The notes: generated by a model not told the origin, from the sequence alone. DNA of 64,000 nt from an uncultured SAR86 cluster bacterium (GCA_902625415.1 CACOBG010000003.1:62001-126000), one strand, 5' to 3'; positions 9,177 through 17,614 are shown, counted from the stretch's first letter. A program made the numbers and translations.

Positions 9177-10616
9177 ATGAATTCATTTAATGCCAAAAAA
9201 ATAGGTTTTTGGACTGGCCTAACAATTTTTGTTTGCATCTACTTCTTACCTACCCCCGATGGATTATCAAATGAAGGAAAGCTAACTGCAGCAATTTTTT
9301 TATTGATGGGGATTTGGTGGGCTACCGAAGCAATGCCTCTTTATGCGACTGCCCTCTTACCTTTGATTTTTTTTCCTTTATTGGGAATTGATCCAATTGG
9401 AGTAATAAGCAAAGAATATATGAATAAAGTTCAATTCCTTTTTGCGGGAGGATTCATGATCGGGATTGCTATGCAAAAGTGGAATTTGCACAAAAGAATT
9501 GCACTCAATATTTTAAAATATAGTGGTTTGCGAGCTAAGAATATTGTGGCTGCCTTCATGCTCACAAGTGCGATTTTAAGTATGTGGGTTATGAATACTT
9601 CGACTGCCATAATGCTATTACCCATTGGAGTATCAGTCATAGCTGTAATTAATGAGACTGTAAAAGACTTACTTCCAAGTGAAAGTAAAAATTTTCAATT
9701 TGCCCTTCTTCTAGGGATTGCATATTCAGCTTCCCTGGGAGGAATCTCTACTCCAATTGGAACTTCTCCTAATGGTTATCTGATTCAGTATGCAAATGAT
9801 AATTTTAATCAAGATATAGGCTTTATAAGCTGGCTGGCTATAGGACTTCCTGTGACTGTTATCATGGTACCCCTTGTTTGGTTTATTTTAACCTCTTTAA
9901 TTTTTCCAATAAATTTTAAGGCTTCTCCAGAAACAAATTCTAAACTAAGGACAATGCTTGAAGATTTAGGAAAGATCACTTCAGAGCAAAAAATGGTTGC
10001 AATTATTTTTTCAATAACTGCCTTTTGTTGGGTGTTTAGAAAATTATTAGATGATTTACCAGGGCTCGGATTTTTAGAAGATGCTGTCATTGCAATGATT
10101 GGTGGGATTTCATTATTTTTTGTGAGTTCTAAAAATAGAGAAGATTATTTGCTTAATTGGGATGATTTGCAGCAAAAATTTCCATGGGGGCTCATCTTTT
10201 TATTTGGCGGAGGTATGGCCTTGGCTTACGAAGTAAATTCTACAGGCCTTGCTTCATGGTTAGCTAATTTGATACCTGCAGACGTCAATCCCATTATAGT
10301 TGTTGCTTTGATTATATTATTGGTCTTATTCCTCACAGAGTTAACAAGTAATCTCACAACAACAATTACTTTCATGCCTGTAATTGCTAGTGTAGGTTTC
10401 AATCTAGATGTCAATCCTTTATTACTTACTTTACCCCTTACAATTGTTGCTAGTTGTGCATTCATGTTGCCAGTTGCAACTCCTCCCAACTCTATAGTCT
10501 TTGCTTCAAACTTGGTTCCCATTCAGCAAATGGTGAGAGCAGGAATTTTTATTAATATAATTTCATTTCTATATATCCTTCTTTTATCAGTCTTTTATTA
10601 CCCTCTCGTCTTGTAG
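9177..10616 (+). CDS. SLC13/DASS-family anion:sodium symporter
   Basis: Inner-membrane transporter (479 aa) with about 11-12 hydrophobic segments. It belongs to the divalent anion:Na+ symporter family, which imports dicarboxylates, sulfate or similar anions. Signature features are two SNT-like motifs (MNTSTAIMLLPI and TSNLTTTITFMPV) and the paired sodium-site loops STPIGTSPNGY and VATPPNSIVFAS. It is divergent from the patatin gene. Downstream comes a structured RNA candidate and not another gene. The substrate cannot be assigned from the sequence. Confidence 0.92.
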   Translation: MNSFNAKKIGFWTGLTIFVCIYFLPTPDGLSNEGKLTAAIFLLMGIWWATEAMPLYATALLPLIFFPLLGIDPIGVISKEYMNKVQFLFAGGFMIGIAMQKWNLHKRIALNILKYSGLRAKNIVAAFMLTSAILSMWVMNTSTAIMLLPIGVSVIAVINETVKDLLPSESKNFQFALLLGIAYSASLGGISTPIGTSPNGYLIQYANDNFNQDIGFISWLAIGLPVTVIMVPLVWFILTSLIFPINFKASPETNSKLRTMLEDLGKITSEQKMVAIIFSITAFCWVFRKLLDDLPGLGFLEDAVIAMIGGISLFFVSSKNREDYLLNWDDLQQKFPWGLIFLFGGGMALAYEVNSTGLASWLANLIPADVNPIIVVALIILLVLFLTELTSNLTTTITFMPVIASVGFNLDVNPLLLTLPLTIVASCAFMLPVATPPNSIVFASNLVPIQQMVRAGIFINIISFLYILLLSVFYYPLVL

Positions 10617-10628
10617 TAAAATAAATTC

Positions 10629-10858
10629 GAATGTTGCACTTAGGTTCAATATCAGGGGTTCCTAGTAAAGTGCGTTTTATTCTTACCCTGTGAAGGAGGT
10701 GGTCCAAATTAGTATTAACGAATTAGCAGGAATTTCAGGGGGTGCCTCTTGACAACGGGTTAACCCGATTCCGACCTTTTGCCGGTTCGCTCGCTTAAGG
10801 TAAGAATTAAGTTGAAATACTTATTCTTAAGCCCCGTCAGAAATGGCGGGGTTTTTTT
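10629..10858 (+). ncRNA. Structured non-coding RNA candidate, family not identified
   Basis: This gene-free stretch is visibly GC-richer than its surroundings and rich in complementary segments. A 5' hairpin pairs GCACTTAGG (10636-10644) with CCTAGTAAAGTGC (10661-10673). A 9-bp closing helix pairs ATTCTTACC (10679-10687) with GGTAAGAAT (10799-10807). Inside it, GGTC (10701) pairs with GACC (10773), GGAAT (10729) with ATTCC (10768), and a CGGGTTAACCCG hairpin sits at 10756-10767. A strong terminator ends it at 10832-10858. A weak TAAAAT -10 lies at 10617. Motifs of tmRNA, RNase P and SRP RNA are absent; 6S RNA is possible but unproven. Confidence 0.55.
10832..10858 (+). terminator. Rho-independent terminator
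   Basis: CCCCGTC (10832-10838) pairs with GGCGGGG (10845-10851) over a 6-nt loop and is followed by seven T residues, so it acts on plus-strand transcripts. It is the clearest intrinsic terminator in the window and ends the RNA candidate upstream. Its T-tract overlaps the stop codon of the convergent SDR gene. Confidence 0.88.
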
Positions 10859-11657
10859 ATTCACTCAAATCGTGACCAGTTGCAGAGATGGTTCCACCAT
10901 CGCAAGTAATAGTTTCTCCAACAGTATAAGAACCAGCTTTTGATGAAAGATATAAAGCTAAACCGCCAACATCTTCGGCTCTGCCCATTCTATGAACCGG
11001 GTTTCTGGAAATAATACCTTCATAATTATGGGATACTGCAGAACCCAACATATCACTAGGAAAAGGTCCTGGAGCAATTGCATTTACTAAAATATTTTCT
11101 TTGACAAGTCTTGCTGCAAGAACTCTTGTCATGTGATGAACTGAAGCTTTTGAAGCACTGTAAGGATATGTTTCAAAAACAGGAGTTCCGATGCCATCAA
11201 TTGAACCTATGTTTATTACTCTTGAAGGATCTTCTCTCGTAGCGTTCTTCATTAGCAAAGGAAGAAATTTTTGTGTAGAGAAAAATACACTTTTGACATT
11301 CAAGTCCATAACTTTATCCCACCCTTTTTCAGAAAAGATATCGATAGGTTCTGCCCATGCAGCTCCAGCATTATTTACTAAAATATCTATTCCTGATTCT
11401 AAGGCCTCTACTTCTTTTACAAAATTCTCTATACCTTCCAAAGAAGATAAGTCAGATGGGAGAGATATACATTGAGCATTGTATCTTTCCGAAAGTTCTA
11501 CAGCCTTCGCATCACAAACATCGGCCTTTCTAGAAGTAATATAAACAGTTGCTCCATTTGCTAAATATGCCGATGCAATCATTTCTCCGATTCCTCTAGA
11601 GCCGCCAGTGACAACAGCAATTTTCTTGTTCACTGAAAAAAGTTCTTCAATTTTCAT
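10857..11657 (-). CDS. SDR-family oxidoreductase
   Basis: Classical SDR, 266 aa. It has the cofactor motif TGGSRGIGE, NNAG in LVNNAGAAWAEP, the catalytic Ser strand INIGSIDGIG, YSASK (catalytic YxxxK), and the C-terminal YLSSKAGSYTVGETITCDGG block typical of FabG- and glucose-dehydrogenase-like enzymes. The ATG at 11657 has GGAG at good spacing; a TTG four codons upstream is part of that ribosome site and was rejected as a start. It lies 38 nt downstream of tRNA-Asp on the same strand. The substrate is unknown. Confidence 0.9.
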   Translation of the reverse strand: MKIEELFSVNKKIAVVTGGSRGIGEMIASAYLANGATVYITSRKADVCDAKAVELSERYNAQCISLPSDLSSLEGIENFVKEVEALESGIDILVNNAGAAWAEPIDIFSEKGWDKVMDLNVKSVFFSTQKFLPLLMKNATREDPSRVINIGSIDGIGTPVFETYPYSASKASVHHMTRVLAARLVKENILVNAIAPGPFPSDMLGSAVSHNYEGIISRNPVHRMGRAEDVGGLALYLSSKAGSYTVGETITCDGGTISATGHDLSE

Positions 11658-11695
11658 TTTTTTCTCCAAATATAAATATCTCTATTTATCAGAAA

Positions 11696-11774
11696 TGGCG
11701 GACCGGACGGGGCTCGAACCCGCGACCTCCGCCGTGACAGGGCGGCGTTCTAACCAGAACTGAACTACCGGTCC
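11696..11774 (-). tRNA. tRNA-Asp (anticodon GUC), CCA encoded
   Basis: The minus strand gives acceptor GGACCGG/CCGGTCC, anticodon stem CCGCC/GGCGG around CTGTCAC (anticodon GTC), and T-arm GCGGGTTCGAGCCCCGT. Discriminator G is followed by an encoded CCA (11698-11696). The sequence closely follows the E. coli tRNA-Asp pattern. An SDR gene starts 38 nt downstream on the same strand. Confidence 0.96.
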
Positions 11775-11788
11775 AATTTAGGAGAATA

Positions 11789-11794
11789 ATTATA
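11789..11794 (-). promoter_or_regulatory. Probable -10 box of tRNA-Asp
   Basis: A perfect TATAAT on the minus strand lies 15 nt before the tRNA 5' end, which places the start site around 11782. No convincing -35 hexamer is visible at standard spacing. Confidence 0.5.
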
Positions 11795-11856
11795 CATATC
11801 TTGCAGAAAAAAAATCACTTAAACTTGGGGGAATAAGATCTAGAGAGTTTTAAAAA

Positions 11857-13107
11857 ATGAAAAAATTTCTAATATTTATCTTCTTTTTGCCTTTTTGTAA
11901 TTTTGTTTTTACAGATGCTAAGGCTGGAACACTTTCATTAGATAGGGAAATTATAGAAGACAGAAAAATATCCTTTCCGGATACAAATGAATTCAAAGTT
12001 ATTGTGTCAGATTTACATACACATTCTATATTTTCAGATGGGCATGTGTGGCCAAATATCAGGGTAGAAGAAGCACAAAGAGATGGTCTTGATCTTCTTG
12101 CAATTACTGAACACCTTGAGTACCAACCTCATATGAAATTCATTCCGAACAACGACAGAAATGATGCCTTTAATGAAGCTTTGGTGGCAAATGATGATAA
12201 AGACTTACTCATAGTTAATGGAGCAGAGATAACAAGAATTCCACCAGTAGGACATATGAATGCTATTTTTATAAAGGATGCAAATTCTTTATTCAATGAT
12301 GATGAGTCGAACATTCCCATTGCTAAAGAACTTTTAAAACAATATCCAGAAGCAGGCTCATGGGAAGAAAATGATGAAGTGAGCAATTATTATGCCCTAA
12401 CATCAGTCTGGCCAGCCGAAAAGGCTATTGATGAAGCACATTCTCAAGGAGCATTTATTTTTTGGAATCACTCTTGGTGGACACCTCAATCTCCACAAGG
12501 AATTTCTATTTTAACCGATTTTCATAAAAAGCTTATTTCAGAAAATAAACTACATGGAATAGAAATAGTAAACGGCGTTAATTATTCAGATGAAGCATTT
12601 CAGATTGCAATTGATAATAATTTAACAATTATCGGTACTTCTGATGTTCATAATCTTATTGATTGGGATTATTCCTTTTATAAGGGAAAGCATAGGCCTG
12701 TGACCTTAGTTTTATCTAAAGATAAGACTGAAAAATCTATTAAAGATGCTTTGTTCAAAGGAAGAACAGTTGTTTGGTTTAAAAATAAATTAATTGGATT
12801 AAAAGATAATTTAGTTCCACTTTTAAAAAGTAGTCTATCTTTTAAAAGTTTAGGTTATGAGGCTGGAACATTTATTCTAAAAGTGGAAATAGAAAATAAA
12901 TCTGATTCTAAAATGATGTTAAAAAACATTTCAAAATATACCTTTTCTCAAAATACTGATTCATTTCATGTTGATGCTCATAGTAAGAAAATTATTGAAA
13001 TAAAAACTATAGTAAAGCTCAAAGAAATGAATTTAACTTTTAAGATACAAAATGCTTATATTGAACCTTCAAAAAATCCTAAAGTGAGTTTTTTTGTAAA
13101 AATTTAA
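11857..13107 (+). CDS. Secreted PHP-domain phosphoesterase (Sb-PDE-like)
   Basis: Exported metal-dependent phosphoesterase, 416 aa. Residues 1-24 form a Sec signal peptide (charged start, then hydrophobic FLIFIFFLPFCNFVF). The PHP metal motif is DLHTHSIFSDG at about residue 50, with further ligand segments AITEHLEY, FWNHSWW and IGTSDVHN. The C-terminal 120 residues look like a separate beta-rich domain. The layout matches secreted Sb-PDE-type phosphodiesterases, so periplasmic scavenging of phosphate from phosphodiesters is the likely role. It is convergent with tRNA-Val, and its stop lies 1 nt from the encoded CCA. Confidence 0.8.
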   Translation: MKKFLIFIFFLPFCNFVFTDAKAGTLSLDREIIEDRKISFPDTNEFKVIVSDLHTHSIFSDGHVWPNIRVEEAQRDGLDLLAITEHLEYQPHMKFIPNNDRNDAFNEALVANDDKDLLIVNGAEITRIPPVGHMNAIFIKDANSLFNDDESNIPIAKELLKQYPEAGSWEENDEVSNYYALTSVWPAEKAIDEAHSQGAFIFWNHSWWTPQSPQGISILTDFHKKLISENKLHGIEIVNGVNYSDEAFQIAIDNNLTIIGTSDVHNLIDWDYSFYKGKHRPVTLVLSKDKTEKSIKDALFKGRTVVWFKNKLIGLKDNLVPLLKSSLSFKSLGYEAGTFILKVEIENKSDSKMMLKNISKYTFSQNTDSFHVDAHSKKIIEIKTIVKLKEMNLTFKIQNAYIEPSKNPKVSFFVKI

Positions 13108-13108
13108 G

Positions 13109-13184
13109 TGGTGGGCGACACAGGACTTGAACCTGTAACTTCCACCTTGTAAGGGTGGCACTCTACCAATTGAGTTAGTCGCCC
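13109..13184 (-). tRNA. tRNA-Val (anticodon UAC), CCA encoded
   Basis: The minus strand folds with acceptor GGGCGAC/GTCGCCC, anticodon stem CCACC/GGTGG around CTTACAA (anticodon TAC), and T-arm ACAGGTTCAAGTCCTGT. Discriminator A and an encoded CCA (13111-13109) follow. It is convergent with the PHP gene, whose stop ends at 13107. Confidence 0.95.
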
Positions 13185-13196
13185 AAAAGAGACAGC

Positions 13197-13202
13197 ATTA
13201 TA
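13197..13202 (-). promoter_or_regulatory. Probable -10 box of tRNA-Val(UAC)
   Basis: TATAAT on the minus strand, preceded by TGGG, lies 13 nt before the tRNA 5' end. It gives an expected start near 13190. The -35 region is weak. Confidence 0.5.
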
Positions 13203-13272
13203 CCCAAATTAAATATAATCAAATGGACAATGTGAAAAAATTAGTGCATATTTTTTTCTTTATTAAGAAGTA

Positions 13273-14904
13273 ATGAAACAACTAGAATCTCAACCCTTTC
13301 AATCGAAACTAAATTTAAATTCTGAAGAATTTGAAAACAACAAGTCATCCATGCTTGAGATGATTTCTGAATTAAATGAACTTCTAGATGAAGCTGAAGC
13401 AGGTGGTGGTCCAGATCATCATAAAAGATTAGCAGCAAGGGGAAAACTTCCAGTTCGAGAAAGAGTTTTCCACTTCTTAGACCCAGATAGTCCTTTTTTA
13501 GAAATTAGCGGTTTAGCGGCCTATAAATCTGAATACCCCATCGGTGGCGGTGCTTTTGCTGGTCTTGGAGTATCTTCAGGAATCGAGTGTGTAATTTTTG
13601 CAAATGATCCTACTGTTCTTGCAGGGGCAATGCATTTTTACTCTGTAAAAAAATGGATGAGATGTATGCAAATTGCAAGAGATTGTCGAATTCCTTTCAT
13701 TCAATTTGTTGAATCTGCTGGAGGTGATTTACGTCCAAGAGCTGGAGCTGCTGTTGGTGGAATGGGTCATTTTGCTGAATCAGGTAGACAATTTTATGAA
13801 ATCACGGAGCTTTCAAAACTTAATATTCCAACTGTAACTGTTGCTTTCGGAACTGCTACCGCCGGTGGAGCTTATCAACCTGGAATGTCGGACTATAATA
13901 TTTTTGTTAAAAACCAGGCAGATGTTGCCCTTGCCGGTCCGCCTTTGGTTCAAATGGCAACTGGTGAAATTTCTTCCAGAGAGGATATTGGGGGTGCAAA
14001 AATGCATGCCGAAAAATCTGGTTTAGCTGAATATTTAGCTGAGGATGATTTAGATGGAATAAGAATTGCTCGAGAAGTAATGTCTCATTTAAATTGGGAT
14101 AAAGAAGGAAATAATCCTCGATTTGAAATTGCTCCTCCAAAATACAGCCAAGAAGACTTATTGGGGATTATCGAGCCAAGTTTAAAGACTCCTTTTGATA
14201 TCAGAGAAATAATCGGTCGTATCTCTGACGGGTCAAAGTTCGAAGAATTCAAACCGCTTTTTGGACCGACAATAATTTGTGGTTTTATTTCCATTCATGG
14301 ATACCCAGTTGGCGTGCTTGGAAATAACGGTATGCTTTTTCCCGATGCTTCTCAAAAAGCCGCCCACTTCATTCAACTATGTAATAAAAGAAACTTGCCT
14401 TTAGTTTTTCTTCAAAATATTACTGGATTTATGGTCGGAAAAGATTATGAGCAAGATGGTTCCATTAAAAAAGGAGCTCAAATGTTAAATGCTGTTTCAA
14501 ATTCAAATGTCCCTCATCTTACAGTGATAGTTGGTAATTCTTATGGGGCTGGAACTTATGCAATGTCTGGAAGGGAATTTGGGAATTCTTTCACTTTTCT
14601 ATGGCCAACGGCAAAAATTGCGGTAATGGGTGGAGAAGTTATTGCAGGAGTGATGTCTATAGTGAGAAGAGGTCAAGCTGCAAGAAAAGGTCTTAAATTT
14701 AATGAAAAAGCTGACGCAGAAATTGTTAAAAATCAACAAATCTCTCATGACAAGGGTTCCAAAGCTTTGAGAGCTACAAGCGTTATTAGTGATGATGGAA
14801 TTATAGATCCCCGAGATACGAGAAATGTATTGGGAATGTGTTTATCGATTGTTAATAATAAAGAAGTTAAAGGATCAGAAGGATTTGGGGTATTTAGGTT
14901 ATGA
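13273..14904 (+). CDS. Acyl-CoA carboxylase, carboxyltransferase beta subunit (MCC/GCC type)
   Basis: Carboxyltransferase subunit (543 aa) of a biotin-dependent acyl-CoA carboxylase in the methylcrotonyl-/geranyl-CoA carboxylase group. The crotonase-fold N-half carries RLAARGKLPVRERV, FVESAGGDLRPRAGA and FGTATAGGAYQPGMSDY. The C-half has LGNNGMLFPDASQKAAHFI, FLQNITGFMVG and GNSYGAGTYAMSGREF, which line the acyl-CoA and biotin pockets. The alpha subunit follows with a 4-nt overlap. The neighbouring AtuA-like gene favours a terpenoid or branched acyl-CoA substrate, but methylcrotonyl-CoA (leucine pathway) cannot be excluded. Confidence 0.9.
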   Translation: MKQLESQPFQSKLNLNSEEFENNKSSMLEMISELNELLDEAEAGGGPDHHKRLAARGKLPVRERVFHFLDPDSPFLEISGLAAYKSEYPIGGGAFAGLGVSSGIECVIFANDPTVLAGAMHFYSVKKWMRCMQIARDCRIPFIQFVESAGGDLRPRAGAAVGGMGHFAESGRQFYEITELSKLNIPTVTVAFGTATAGGAYQPGMSDYNIFVKNQADVALAGPPLVQMATGEISSREDIGGAKMHAEKSGLAEYLAEDDLDGIRIAREVMSHLNWDKEGNNPRFEIAPPKYSQEDLLGIIEPSLKTPFDIREIIGRISDGSKFEEFKPLFGPTIICGFISIHGYPVGVLGNNGMLFPDASQKAAHFIQLCNKRNLPLVFLQNITGFMVGKDYEQDGSIKKGAQMLNAVSNSNVPHLTVIVGNSYGAGTYAMSGREFGNSFTFLWPTAKIAVMGGEVIAGVMSIVRRGQAARKGLKFNEKADAEIVKNQQISHDKGSKALRATSVISDDGIIDPRDTRNVLGMCLSIVNNKEVKGSEGFGVFRL

Positions 14905-16820
14905 CAATTAAAAAACTGTTGATTTCAAATAGAGGAGAAATCGCAAGTAGAATCATAAAAAGTGCTCACGACATGGGAATAACCTGTGTAGCCATTTATA
15001 CAGAGGCTGATAAAAATACGCCTTATGTTAGAGAGGCAGATCAGTCTTTTAAACTTTCGGATTCATATCTAAATGCTAAAGAAATTTTAGAAATTGCTAA
15101 AAAAAATAATGTAGATGCAATTCATCCTGGATATGGATTTTTATCTGAGAATGCTAATTTTGCGAATAATGTAAAAAAAGCAGGAATCAAGTGGGTAGGT
15201 CCTTCTGCAAATGCCATAAAGAAAATGGGAGATAAAATTACTGCAAAAACTTTAGCAGAAAAAGCCGGTGTCCCTACCCTGCCCTCGGGTTCTTCAGCTA
15301 AAGATGCAAACAAAATTGGTTATCCAATCCTTGTTAAAGCTGCCGCAGGAGGTGGTGGTAAGGGTATGCGGATTGTCAAAAGTTCAAAGGATTTGAAAGA
15401 ATCTATTGCTTCTGCAGAGAGAGAGGCTGAGGGTGGTTTTGGCGATAAGAGAGTTTTCTTAGAAAGATACATTGAAAAGTCTAGACACATAGAAGTACAA
15501 ATTCTTGGAGATTCCTATGGTAATTTGGTTCATTTAGGAGAAAGGGAATGTTCAATTCAAAGGAGACATCAAAAGGTAGTTGAAGAATCACCCTCGCCTA
15601 TGGTTGATGATTCCATGAGAGAAAAAATGGGAGATGCTGCCATAAAGTTAGCTTCCAAATTAAAGTATGAATCAGCAGGAACTGTTGAATTTCTCGTTGA
15701 TGAGAAGACAAAAGAATTCTGGTTTCTTGAGGTTAATACTAGGCTTCAAGTTGAACATCCTGTTACTGAAGAAGTAACCGGGATTGATCTTGTAAAGGAA
15801 CAACTCAGAATAGCCGAAGGTGAGTCTCTAGGTTATGACCAATCGGATATAGATTGGTTTGGAAGTTCCATAGAGGTGAGACTATATGCCGAAGATCCAA
15901 ATAATGATTTTTTACCGGTAACAGGAAAGATGATTTCTTTTGTACCGGCAGATGAACCTCTTGCTAGATGGGATGTAGGAATTGAATCAGGATCAATCAT
16001 TACACCTGATTTCGATCCAATGTTAGCTAAAGTTATTTCTTATGGAGAAACCAGAACAGAAGCAGCAAAAAAATTAGCTCTTGCTCTGGAAAATAGTCAC
16101 TTTGGGGGAATGCAAACTAATCGAGAATTCTTAATTGCTATTTTAAGATCTGAGAAATTTCTAAAAGGCGCTACTACTACTGATTTCATCGAGAAAGAAA
16201 AACTAAGTGGAGAAATAGACCTTTCCGAAGAAGAAATAAAAAGTTATGCAAAAGCAGCAAGTTTATGGATTCAAGGATTTAATAGAGAAAACGCGTCTGT
16301 TTTAACTAATATGGATTCAGGATGGAACAATGCAAGGTTACCTTTTCAGGAAGTTAAACTTTCTTTAAAGGATACAAATTTCGTTATAAATTATAAAAAA
16401 TCAAGAGATGGAAAGTTTGAATTTTCTGATTCGGTATTAGCAACCGTTTATGATTGGCAAGATAACTTCATAGATGTAGAAATATCGGGATCCAGACTCA
16501 GATCAAAAATATCTTTTGAAGATAATCTTTTATTGATTCATACCTACAAGGGTGATTTGCTTTTTAATGTTTTACCCAAATTTGAAGTTAAAGATTCAGG
16601 AACAATTGAAGGCGGTCTAAATGCACCAATGCCAGGAAAGGTTGTGGAGGTTCAAATCAGAAAAGGTTCTTCCGTTAAAAAAGGAGATACTTTGATTATT
16701 TTAGAAGCGATGAAAATGGAACATAAAGTAAGTGCTCCGTCTTCTGGAAAAATTAAAAATATTTTAGTTTCTAAAGGTGAACAAGTAGAAAATGGTCAAA
16801 CCTTAGTAGTCTTGGATTAA
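14901..16820 (+). CDS. Acyl-CoA carboxylase alpha subunit (biotin carboxylase + BCCP)
   Basis: Biotin carboxylase fused to a biotin carrier domain (639 aa), partner of the preceding beta subunit. The N-terminal BC domain opens LLISNRGEIASRI. The ATP-grasp loop is KAAAGGGGKGMRIV, and the catalytic region EVNTRLQVEHPVTEE is intact. A less conserved linker spans about 450-560. The C-terminal lipoyl-like domain has the biotinylation site EAMKMEHKV about 40 residues from the end. Its start overlaps the beta-subunit stop (ATGA). Its TAA shares TTAA with the convergent hydratase stop. Confidence 0.94.
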   Translation: MTIKKLLISNRGEIASRIIKSAHDMGITCVAIYTEADKNTPYVREADQSFKLSDSYLNAKEILEIAKKNNVDAIHPGYGFLSENANFANNVKKAGIKWVGPSANAIKKMGDKITAKTLAEKAGVPTLPSGSSAKDANKIGYPILVKAAAGGGGKGMRIVKSSKDLKESIASAEREAEGGFGDKRVFLERYIEKSRHIEVQILGDSYGNLVHLGERECSIQRRHQKVVEESPSPMVDDSMREKMGDAAIKLASKLKYESAGTVEFLVDEKTKEFWFLEVNTRLQVEHPVTEEVTGIDLVKEQLRIAEGESLGYDQSDIDWFGSSIEVRLYAEDPNNDFLPVTGKMISFVPADEPLARWDVGIESGSIITPDFDPMLAKVISYGETRTEAAKKLALALENSHFGGMQTNREFLIAILRSEKFLKGATTTDFIEKEKLSGEIDLSEEEIKSYAKAASLWIQGFNRENASVLTNMDSGWNNARLPFQEVKLSLKDTNFVINYKKSRDGKFEFSDSVLATVYDWQDNFIDVEISGSRLRSKISFEDNLLLIHTYKGDLLFNVLPKFEVKDSGTIEGGLNAPMPGKVVEVQIRKGSSVKKGDTLIILEAMKMEHKVSAPSSGKIKNILVSKGEQVENGQTLVVLD

Positions 16821-17608
16821 TCCCATTTGGGCTCTCTTTTCTCTAAAAAAGCAGCAATTCCCTCTTTTGCGTCAGGACCAGCAAAAGTTTCTGCACTCTT
16901 TTTTCCTAAGTAAGGTAATGCTTCATCAAAATTCATATTGTCTTGATTTACATATGCTTCAAGACCAAATTGCATTGTGCCAGGAGCAAGACTAGCTAAA
17001 TCTTTTGCCAATTTAGCAACAGCTTCGTCTAAAGCTTCTGGTGCTACAGATTCATTAATCAATCCCCACTCTTGAGCTTTATTCGCATCAATTGCCTGAC
17101 CACGCATACAAAAATCTAATCCAACTCTCTTAGGCATAACTCTAAATAATCCAGCCATAACCATATGAGGCCAAACCCCACGAAGAATTTCAGGAGCCGA
17201 AAATTTTGCAGATTCAACAGCAATTGCATGAGTGCAATTTGTAACCATTAGAAGAGCGCCAGCATGAACCGATCCTTGAATCTTACAAATGACAGGTTTA
17301 TATAAATGCCTAATTGAGAGACTTATATCATCTGATCCCTCCAGCCTAGGAACGTTTGATTCTTCCTGTTTTCTATTTAAGTCTGCTCCTGCACAAAAAA
17401 CATCTCCTTCCGCTGCAATAATTACAACTCTTATAGCCCTTTCTTGTTTGGCATATGCAAGAGCATAATTAATTTCATTCATCATTACATTGTTAAGTGC
17501 ATTTTTCTTTTCAGGCCTGTTCAAGGTAATAGTTAAAATGTAGTTAGAAACATCTATTTTTGTTGCTTGAAAGGTTAGATTTTCTATTGAAAGTTTTTTA
17601 CTTGTCAT
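16817..17608 (-). CDS. Enoyl-CoA hydratase/isomerase family protein
   Basis: Crotonase-fold protein, 263 aa. The N-terminal RPEKKNALNNVMM and the oxyanion-hole segment EGDVFCAGADLNRKQ are standard. The second oxyanion glycine region QGSVHAGALLMV and the helix SAKFSAPEILRGVWPHMVM follow. Catalytic Glu residues are not clear at both usual positions, so it may hydrate an unusual substrate, as AtuE does for isohexenylglutaconyl-CoA. It is the last gene of the eamA-atuA-hydratase run, with a stop sharing TTAA with the carboxylase alpha subunit. The substrate link to the carboxylase is inferred from position. Confidence 0.85.
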   Translation of the reverse strand: MTSKKLSIENLTFQATKIDVSNYILTITLNRPEKKNALNNVMMNEINYALAYAKQERAIRVVIIAAEGDVFCAGADLNRKQEESNVPRLEGSDDISLSIRHLYKPVICKIQGSVHAGALLMVTNCTHAIAVESAKFSAPEILRGVWPHMVMAGLFRVMPKRVGLDFCMRGQAIDANKAQEWGLINESVAPEALDEAVAKLAKDLASLAPGTMQFGLEAYVNQDNMNFDEALPYLGKKSAETFAGPDAKEGIAAFLEKREPKWD

Positions 17609-17614
17609 TTCTTC

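Noticed and set aside
9431..10522. Minus-strand open frames inside the SLC13 gene
   Set aside because: They lie antisense to a well-conserved transporter, have low-complexity compositions and no ribosome sites.
10690..10752. Micro-ORF as a bacteriocin precursor
   Set aside because: Only two residues follow the GG pair, and no peptidase-transporter or immunity gene is present.
10629..10858. Calling the RNA tmRNA, RNase P RNA or SRP RNA
   Set aside because: No tRNA-like T-arm end with CCA, no GAGGAAAGTCC motif and no GGAA-tetraloop SRP core were found on either strand. 6S RNA remains open but has no motif I could confirm.
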